Shown here piece after piece: positions 6,784 through 11,097 of a stretch of 11,097 nt of DNA (position 1 is its first letter; every line of letters begins with the position of its first letter). Under the pieces are notes generated by a model, which saw nothing but the letters and a program-made list of their open reading frames with translations, did not search any database and had not been told where the DNA came from. Made by a program: the position numbers and the translations under genes. Source of the stretch: an uncultured bacterium (GTDB lineage Bacteria > Krumholzibacteriota > Krumholzibacteriia > LZORAL124-64-63); contig CAINDZ010000435.1 in NCBI GenBank assembly GCA_903847545.1, positions 1 through 11,097 on the forward strand, in the 5' to 3' direction.

Positions 6784-7803
6784 ATGAAAGTACCCGCGCC
6801 CGTCGGATACACCGAGTTCCTGTCTGAGATCAAGGCCCGGGTTCGCGAAGCCCGCACCAGAGCATCGGTGGCGGTCAATAGCGAGCTCATCCTGCTGTAC
6901 TGGCACATAGGGCGCGAACTCCTCAACCGGCAACGCGCGTCGGGTTGGGGTTCTGGGGTCATAGGGATACTTGCCAACGACCTGCGCCGGGAGTTCCCGG
7001 ATACCAGAGGTCTGGGGCGGACGAACTTGCTATGCATGAGACGCTTCGCCGAAGCCTGGCCCGACGAATCAATTGTCCGACAGCTTGTCGGACAAATTCC
7101 CTGGGGCCACAACATCCGCCTTCTTGAACGTTTCAGCGACCCATCCGAACGCGAATGGTACGCCCGCGCCACCATCCAGCACGGCTGGAGCCGATCCATC
7201 CTCGACTACCAGATCGACAGCGACCTCTACCGCCGCCAGGGCCGCGGCACCACGAACTTCGAGCGCACGCTGCCCCCGGCGCAATCCGAACTCGCCGCGG
7301 CTCTCCTGAAAGATCCCTACAACTTCGATTTCCTGGGCCTGGCCGAAGACGCCCGCGAGCGCGACGTCCACCGCGGCCTCCTGCAGCACCTGCGCGAGTT
7401 CCTCCTGGAACTGGGAGCCGGCTTCGCGTTCGTCGGCAGCGAGGTGCACTTGGAGGTTGCCGCCGCCGACTTCTACATCGACCTGCTCTTCTACCACCTG
7501 CGGTTGCGCTGCCTCGTCGTCATCGAGTTGAAGTCCACCGACTTCAAGCCCGAGTACGCCGGCAAGCTCAACTTCTACCTCTCGGCCGTCGACGACATGA
7601 TGCGCCACCCCGAAGACCATCCCAGCATCGGCCTGATCATCTGCCGTGGACGCAACGGCCTGGTCGCCGAATACGCCCTGCGTGACATGGGCAAGCCGAT
7701 CGGGATCGCCAGCCACCAGTTGCGCCAGGCGCTTCCCGAACAACTGCGCGGGCAACTGCCGACGATCGAGGAGTTGGAAGCGGCGCTGGGCGATGACCCA
7801 TGA
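6784..7803 (+). CDS. DUF1016/YhcG-type PD-(D/E)XK nuclease-domain protein
   Basis: A 339-residue protein with the two-part plan of the E. coli YhcG family. The N-terminal DUF1016 domain covers about residues 8-155: LLYWHIGRELL, SRE-like LANDLRREFPDTRGLGRTNL, IPWGHNIRLLERF at 105-117, and REWYARATIQHGWSRSIL. The C-terminal PD-(D/E)XK nuclease-like domain covers about 165-315. The catalytic core is visible as ADFYIDLLFYH (D233) and VVIELK (E248, K250). Family members are linked to mobile DNA and defence islands. Nuclease activity is predicted from the fold and not shown here. ATG 6784 is preceded by AGGG (6771-6774) inside the perfect 12-bp palindrome GGGCGATCGCCC (6772-6783), which could hide the ribosome binding site in RNA. 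The gene is flanked by 18-bp repeats (6404 and 7815), the second only 11 nt after the stop. A palindrome lies at 7073-7095. Confidence 0.92.
   Translation: MKVPAPVGYTEFLSEIKARVREARTRASVAVNSELILLYWHIGRELLNRQRASGWGSGVIGILANDLRREFPDTRGLGRTNLLCMRRFAEAWPDESIVRQLVGQIPWGHNIRLLERFSDPSEREWYARATIQHGWSRSILDYQIDSDLYRRQGRGTTNFERTLPPAQSELAAALLKDPYNFDFLGLAEDARERDVHRGLLQHLREFLLELGAGFAFVGSEVHLEVAAADFYIDLLFYHLRLRCLVVIELKSTDFKPEYAGKLNFYLSAVDDMMRHPEDHPSIGLIICRGRNGLVAEYALRDMGKPIGIASHQLRQALPEQLRGQLPTIEELEAALGDDP
7073..7095. repeat. Palindrome inside the YhcG-type gene
   Basis: Nine-base arms TTGTCCGAC (7073-7081) and GTCGGACAA (7087-7095) around AGCTT. It encodes IVRQLVGQ, just before the conserved IPWGHN motif. 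Bases 7074-7095 are the reverse complement of 6604-6625 upstream. No length difference from typical family members is apparent at this point, so it does not look like a recent insertion. Confidence 0.75.
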
Positions 7804-7814
7804 CGGGGGGAAGC

Positions 7815-7832
7815 ACTTGCGCCGGCGCAAGT
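7815..7832. repeat. 18-bp palindromic repeat, copy 3
   Basis: Perfect copy of ACTTGCGCCGGCGCAAGT, 11 nt after the stop of the YhcG-type gene and 10 nt before the truncated antitoxin/PIN relic. No T-tract follows, so it is not a standard intrinsic terminator, though the RNA would still fold. Confidence 0.88.
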
Positions 7833-7842
7833 GGCGCGGTTC

Positions 7843-7952
7843 ATGCCCTTCGCTCTTGCCGCGCCGACCGGACGCGCGGGCCTGAAGCGCTCCGATGTGC
7901 GCAAGGCGGTCAAGGCGGAGAAGGGGCGGAAGTGAGGGTCGTTCTCGATACG
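7843..7952 (+). pseudogene. Relic of an antitoxin / PIN-toxin operon
   Basis: A short frame at 7843-7935 ends in LKRSDVRKAVKAEKGRK followed by TGA, a basic helical tail like that of small antitoxins. Its stop overlaps a GTG (7932-7934) in the GTGA arrangement typical of antitoxin-toxin pairs. The second frame reads MRVVLDT and then departs into unrelated sequence. MRVVLDTN is the usual start of PIN-domain toxins (the Asp is a metal ligand of the active site), so the toxin appears cut after codon 7, before the conserved Asn. The frame stays open and in phase into higA downstream (GTG 7932 to 8390), so an N-terminally extended HigA is formally possible. The antitoxin identity is uncertain. The PIN start plus overlap is the stronger evidence. 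Confidence 0.5.
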
Positions 7953-7968
7953 GGGGCGAAGGAACATG

Positions 7969-7977
7969 TGATACAGT
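7969..7977 (+). promoter_or_regulatory. Extended -10 promoter of higA
   Basis: TGATACAGT is a full extended -10 element (TG-n-TACAGT). The start of transcription would fall near 7984, about 40 nt before the higA ATG, leaving its AAGGA ribosome binding site in the leader. No good -35 is visible, as is common for extended -10 promoters. It lies just after the PIN relic. Confidence 0.45.
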
Positions 7978-8024
7978 CGCGCCGCAATGCCGCCACTCAA
8001 TCCATGTCCATTGAAGGAACCGCC

Positions 8025-8390
8025 ATGCCCGCGCAGTCGAAGTCACGAACTACCGCTCGCCGCACCCCCGACGGCCGGCCCCGCAAGCGCCCGCCGACCC
8101 ACCCCGGCGAGATGCTTCTCGAGGAGTTCGTGAAGCCCCTCGGCGTGACCCAGGTCGAGTTGGCCCGGCGGCTCGGTGTTTCGTATCCGCGCCTGAACGA
8201 GATCATCAAGGGGCACCGGGCCGTCACGCCCGACACGGCGCTGCGCCTGGCGCGCGTCATCGGCATGTCGGCCGATTTCTGGCTGGGACTCCAGCAGGAC
8301 TGGGACCTGTGGCAGGCGATGAACGGACCTAACGCGGCGGAGATCCGCCGCCTCAAGCCCTTGGTCGGAAATGGGAGCGGTCTCGCCTGA
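8025..8390 (+). CDS. higA: HigA-family antitoxin, orphan
   Basis: A 121-residue XRE-type antitoxin of the HigA family. A basic N-terminal tail (1-25) is followed by THPGEMLLEEF (25-35), the family hallmark. The helix-turn-helix spans about 41-62 (VTQVELARRLGVSYPRLNEI), then HRAVTPDTALRLARVIGMSADFWL (64-87). ATG 8025 is preferred over the in-frame ATG 8004 because AAGGA (8014-8018) lies six nt before it. HigA normally neutralises the ribosome-dependent mRNA nuclease HigB and represses the operon. HigB usually lies directly upstream, but no HigB-like frame is found between 7804 and 8024 or after the gene. It is therefore an orphan here, perhaps a regulator, an anti-addiction antitoxin, or what remains after a deletion joined it to the PIN relic. 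Confidence 0.9.
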   Translation: MPAQSKSRTTARRTPDGRPRKRPPTHPGEMLLEEFVKPLGVTQVELARRLGVSYPRLNEIIKGHRAVTPDTALRLARVIGMSADFWLGLQQDWDLWQAMNGPNAAEIRRLKPLVGNGSGLA

Positions 8391-8413
8391 CGGGTGGCTT
8401 GTGAAGTTCAGTG

Positions 8414-8423
8414 ACTTGCGCCG
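8414..8423. repeat. Half copy of the 18-bp palindrome
   Basis: ACTTGCGCCG, preceded by G, repeats the left half of the full copy 34 nt downstream (8448). It lies between GGGTGGC (8392-8398) and GCCACCC (8437-8443), which can pair as a 7-bp stem. It may be the remnant of a damaged second copy. Confidence 0.45.
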
Positions 8424-8447
8424 TTCAGCGAATTGTGCCACCCAGCG

Positions 8448-8465
8448 ACTTGCGCCGGCGCAAGT
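8448..8465. repeat. 18-bp palindromic repeat, copy 4
   Basis: Perfect copy of ACTTGCGCCGGCGCAAGT between the convergent higA and envelope-protein genes. A second perfect palindrome, GGGGGCCCCC (8468-8477), abuts it and the stop of the leftward gene. Together they could act as a transcription barrier in both directions, but no T-tract is present. Confidence 0.88.
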
Positions 8466-8477
8466 ATGGGGGCCCCC

Positions 8478-9038
8478 TCACTCGAAATCCCCAAACGCAA
8501 ACACCGCCGCCACCCCCCAGAAACTCCGCTCGCCCGCCAGGTTGCCGAACAGCGAAACGCCGAGCCCGGCCGTCGGATCCATCCGCGACACCAGCTCCGC
8601 CGACCACGCCAGCCCGGCGCGGCCGAATCCCTCGTCGAAGACCAACCGACCACCACCGTCCAGCGTCCCGTAGTCCAGGGGCTCGAAGTAGTACCCCGGG
8701 CGATCACGGAACAGCACCCCGACCCCGACCCCGCCGCTCACCTGCATCCGCTTCCACGGCACGGCCCGCTGGTACAGCATGGCCAGATCGCCCACCGCAT
8801 CGTGCATGCCGATGCGCGCATACCGCACCGAGCCCACATGCCAGCCGCGCTGGATGTTTACCCCCAGCAGGAACGACGGCTGCTGGAAGATCAGCCCCTC
8901 GTCATCGTCCGCGCGGTGCCCGGTCCCGACGCCCAGGGTGATCCAGTCCGTGCTCGGCGTCGCGGCCGGCGCCGGTGCGGCGGCCAGCGCAAGCGCCAAT
9001 GCCAGCGCCACCATCGCCATCACCCCGCCGCACTTCAT
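8478..9038 (-). CDS. Small exported beta-barrel-like envelope protein
   Basis: A 186-residue protein, function unrecognised. Residues 1-26 form a signal peptide (Met-Lys-Cys start, then an Ala/Leu/Val core ending APAPA). The mature part is rich in alternating polar and hydrophobic strands (WHVGSVRYARIGMHDAVGD, MQVSGGVGVGVLF, AGLAWSAELVSR, GLGVSLFGNLAG, FWGVAAVFAFGDFE), as in a small outer-membrane beta-barrel of about eight strands. The C-terminus has Phe two residues from the end. ATG 9038 was chosen because it begins the signal peptide, lies 17 nt after the upstream stop and is preceded by a G-rich stretch that could serve as ribosome binding site. It appears to be the last gene of a three-gene leftward operon. 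The frame stays open upstream but overlaps the hydrolase gene in another frame. Confidence 0.7.
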   Translation of the reverse strand: MKCGGVMAMVALALALALAAAPAPAATPSTDWITLGVGTGHRADDDEGLIFQQPSFLLGVNIQRGWHVGSVRYARIGMHDAVGDLAMLYQRAVPWKRMQVSGGVGVGVLFRDRPGYYFEPLDYGTLDGGGRLVFDEGFGRAGLAWSAELVSRMDPTAGLGVSLFGNLAGERSFWGVAAVFAFGDFE

Positions 9039-9055
9039 CCCCGCCGCCCCCCGGT

Positions 9056-9706
9056 TCAGAACAGCTTCAGCGCCTCGTCCAACCCGACCACCTTGCCGTA
9101 GGTGCGCTCGATCGTCGCCAGCGTCGCCGCATGCACCATCGCCGCCGGCACCACCGTGTCGCGCCACTTCAGGTCGCGGGTGGCGCAGGCGTCGGCCACG
9201 ACGATCACCTCGTACCCGAGGTCCGAGGCCGCGCGCGAGGCGCCCTCGACGCACATGTGCGTCTGCATACCGCATACGATCAGCCGCTTGATGCCCGCCG
9301 CCTGCAACCGCGCCTGCAGGTCGGTCCGCAGGAAGGCGTTCACCTCGTCCTTCATCACGACGGCCTCGCCCGGCAGCGGCGCCACGTCGGCATGGAACCC
9401 GCGCCCCGCCGACGCATTGTGCCCCACATGCACCACCATCACGCCCTTGGCGCGAGCCGCCGCCAGCAGCTGCGCGGCCGCGGCGCCGGCCGGCTCGGGC
9501 GCCACGAGAGGCAGCAGCCCGCCGGGGTAGTAGAAGTCCTGGATGTCGATCACCAGCAGCGCGGTGGCCGGCGCGGTCGCATCCGCCGCTGCCGCCGTCG
9601 TCGCTGCCGCCGTCGCCCCCGCATCCCCCGCATAAGCCATCCCCGCCCCGCTTATCAAGACCGTCGCCAACAACAACACCCACACCACCGTCAACCCGCG
9701 CTTCAT
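9056..9706 (-). CDS. Exported isochorismatase-family cysteine hydrolase
   Basis: A 216-residue hydrolase of the isochorismatase/nicotinamidase superfamily with the expected triad: Asp54 (LLVIDIQDFY), Lys119 (VMKDEVNAF) and the nucleophile Cys152 (VCGMQTHMCVEGASRAA). DLGYEVIVVADACATRD (162-178) is also family-typical. Unusually, it begins with a signal peptide (residues 1-26, hydrophobic core, AYA cleavage site) followed by an Ala/Thr/Asp linker (27-48), so it should act in the periplasm. Most relatives are cytosolic. ATG 9706 has GGGGGAAGGG just upstream, which favours it over an in-frame TTG at 9730. The substrate (an amide, isochorismate or similar) cannot be told. It lies 25 nt after the upstream barrel gene and 17 nt before the next, so it is probably in one operon. 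Confidence 0.88.
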   Translation of the reverse strand: MKRGLTVVWVLLLATVLISGAGMAYAGDAGATAAATTAAAADATAPATALLVIDIQDFYYPGGLLPLVAPEPAGAAAAQLLAAARAKGVMVVHVGHNASAGRGFHADVAPLPGEAVVMKDEVNAFLRTDLQARLQAAGIKRLIVCGMQTHMCVEGASRAASDLGYEVIVVADACATRDLKWRDTVVPAAMVHAATLATIERTYGKVVGLDEALKLF

Positions 9707-9731
9707 GCCCTTCCCCCTTGTCGTATCCAAC

Positions 9732-11097
9732 TCACCAGCCGCAAACCACCCCGAACTTCAGCGTCCGCGGCGCGATCGCCCATCCGTGCGCCCACATGTC
9801 CACGTAGGTGCGCGTCGCGAAGTACACCTGTGTGCCGTACTCCGCCATCACCGACAGCCCCTGCCAGACGGGGTAGTCGGCCCCGACCAGCAGCGTGCCA
9901 CCGATGGCGAACACATGCCGGCGATTGTCGACGTGCTCGCCATCGTAATCGATGCCGTGGAGATAATTGACGCCGTATCCGACCAGGGGTCCTGCGCCCC
10001 AGTAGGTCGAGACCCCGCGGGGGTTGGCGCGGCGCCACAGTCGTTGCGCGTCCAGTTGCAGGCTGTAGTCCGAGGTGTTGGTGCCGGAGCCTCCCCACTC
10101 GGGCGTGCGCTCGTGCCCGGCTTCGCCCCAGACGGTCAGGCGCCAGGCGCGCTGCGGCGAGGTGGCCCACTGCCAGCCGATGGTGCCGTCGTCGACCGCG
10201 CGGAGGTTCGCGTCGAGCAGCAGCACCGGCCCGGAGTGATGCGCGCCGTCGTTCTGCGCATCGTCGAGTTGCGCATCGTCGTCTTGCGCTCTGTCGCCCT
10301 GCGCATCCGCGGTCGCGATATCCGCGCCTCCCCGCCAGGCGACGAGGGCGAGCCGCCCGCCGTTCGCCCCGAGGTGCCACATCTCCTCGTATTGCGTGTC
10401 GCCGTCCCACGACCCGCGCGGCAGCCACTGGTAGTTCAATCCGATCCCGGTCTCCAGCAGCAGCGACAGGTTGCCGCCCAGCGCGTACTCCAACCCGAAG
10501 TCGGTGCGCCACGAGTCGTTGATCCTGTCCTCCGTCACGCCTCCGCGGTAATGCGTCTCGAGGCCGGTCGCCCAATAGGTGCGCAACCGGCCGTGCGGCG
10601 CCTGCCGCTGCACGTATTGGATGAGCATGCTGCTGTCATACGTGCCGGTGGAGGCCGACTTCGGGTAGTTGTCGTACTGGCGCCAGTTCAACTCGGCGCC
10701 GAACAGGCATCCCAGCCGCAACCCGCGCCGGTCGTCGAACATCCGCCGCCACAGGAATCCATCGGTCGCGTAACCCGGGCCCAGCCCGTCGACCCCGTTG
10801 ACCAGGCCGCTCATCTTCCAGAGCCCCGCCACGGAGAACTCCAGCCCCCCGAACCCGCTCCCCGGCCCCTCATCCGCCTTGGGCCTGCCGCCCTGCCGCC
10901 ACCGCCCCGGGTACAGGGTCACGTAGGTCGCCGCCAACCCGGTCGGGCTGATCGACGGGATCTCCGGCGTGTACGTCACGTTCCAGGTCGCCCACCGCGA
11001 CCGCACCGCCACGAACGGAAACGGCGTCACCACCGGCCGGCTGTCATGGGCCGACGCCGACACCGAGTTGATCAGCTGCAACCCCAGGTCCACCGGC
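9732..11097 (-). CDS. Large outer-membrane beta-barrel-like protein, 5' end off the window
   Basis: At least 455 codons with no start in the window: the frame is open to the right edge. No family recognised. The sequence alternates short amphipathic strands and turns rich in Tyr, Trp, Gly and Asp (LRLGCLFGAELNWRQYDNY, LSLLLETGIGLNYQWLPRG, VSTYWGAGPLVGYGVNYLHG, LSVMAEYGTQVYFATRTYVD) and ends in a C-terminal Trp after FGVVCG, as outer-membrane barrels commonly do. An acidic, flexible linker with five-residue repeats (AQxDx) divides two barrel-like halves. It may face outward as a loop. The gene uses mainly G-ending codons. It is the first visible gene of the leftward operon with the hydrolase and the small envelope protein. 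Confidence 0.7.
   Translation of the reverse strand, partial: PVDLGLQLINSVSASAHDSRPVVTPFPFVAVRSRWATWNVTYTPEIPSISPTGLAATYVTLYPGRWRQGGRPKADEGPGSGFGGLEFSVAGLWKMSGLVNGVDGLGPGYATDGFLWRRMFDDRRGLRLGCLFGAELNWRQYDNYPKSASTGTYDSSMLIQYVQRQAPHGRLRTYWATGLETHYRGGVTEDRINDSWRTDFGLEYALGGNLSLLLETGIGLNYQWLPRGSWDGDTQYEEMWHLGANGGRLALVAWRGGADIATADAQGDRAQDDDAQLDDAQNDGAHHSGPVLLLDANLRAVDDGTIGWQWATSPQRAWRLTVWGEAGHERTPEWGGSGTNTSDYSLQLDAQRLWRRANPRGVSTYWGAGPLVGYGVNYLHGIDYDGEHVDNRRHVFAIGGTLLVGADYPVWQGLSVMAEYGTQVYFATRTYVDMWAHGWAIAPRTLKFGVVCGW
10239..10313. repeat. Five 15-bp tandem units inside the barrel gene
   Basis: Units begin at 10239, 10254, 10269, 10284 and 10299, each starting with a variant of (A/C/T)TGCGC. Read on the minus strand they encode AQGDR, AQDDD, AQLDD, AQNDG and an AHHSG-like unit. 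The period of 15 keeps frame, so unit number could vary by slippage without breaking the protein. Confidence 0.65.

Noticed and set aside
6381..6827. Pseudogene copy of YhcG suggested by the peptide IVRQAVG matching IVRQLVG
   Set aside because: The likeness is explained entirely by the shared palindrome. No other YhcG-like sequence surrounds it.
7815..7832. Intrinsic terminator of the YhcG gene
   Set aside because: A stem is possible but no T-tract follows, and the same sequence occurs between divergent genes where no transcript ends.
259..8465. Integron attC sites or a CRISPR array formed by the 18-bp repeats
   Set aside because: The repeats lack the GTT/AAC core sites of attC, no integrase is present, and spacing of hundreds to thousands of bases with genes between is unlike CRISPR.
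8478..9683. One long minus-strand gene covering the small envelope protein and part of the hydrolase
   Set aside because: Upstream of 9038 it overlaps the hydrolase in another frame. The signal peptide at 9038 marks the true start.
9707..9730. TTG start for the hydrolase
   Set aside because: It adds eight polar residues before a normal signal peptide, while ATG 9706 has a strong ribosome binding site.

Overview
The window is high-GC bacterial DNA. Two proteins look like outer-membrane beta-barrels and another exported product has a signal peptide, so the host is probably diderm. Third codon positions are strongly C on the + strand and G on the - strand. At least one promoter looks leaderless (TAGCCT placed 6 nt before the recQ ATG). 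These traits would fit a high-GC FCB-group or candidate-phylum lineage (Krumholzibacteriota/Eisenbacteria-like), but nothing here fixes the taxonomy.

Left edge (1-2000): the first codons of an exported protein read leftward off the window. A 0.6 kb non-coding stretch follows, with G-runs, one copy of an 18-bp palindromic repeat and two GC-rich hairpins. A DUF6880-type protein of unknown function (687-1982) comes next.

Centre (2180-8390): an accessory island on the + strand. A probable autoregulated promoter drives an XRE repressor overlapped by one base with an ImmA/IrrE metallopeptidase, followed 36 nt later by a RhuM-family protein. RecQ helicase follows behind its own probable leaderless promoter. 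After a 0.43 kb palindrome-rich gap comes a DUF1016/YhcG-type PD-(D/E)XK nuclease. Next are the relic of an antitoxin/PIN-toxin pair cut after seven toxin codons, and a HigA antitoxin with no HigB beside it. The setting resembles a toxin-antitoxin/defence island.

The most distinctive signal is not a gene. The palindrome ACTTGCGCCGGCGCAAGT occurs at 259, 6404 (one mismatch), 7815 and 8448. Three of these copies bracket the YhcG gene and the PIN-relic/HigA segment as if marking cassette boundaries. In addition, three accessory genes (xre, RhuM, YhcG) each contain a strong palindrome inside the coding sequence, and the YhcG one recurs in inverted orientation upstream of its own gene.

Right edge (8478-11097): a convergent - strand cluster of three closely spaced genes. 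In transcription order these are a large 5'-truncated beta-barrel protein, an exported isochorismatase-family hydrolase and a small barrel-like envelope protein. They look like ordinary envelope genes outside the island.
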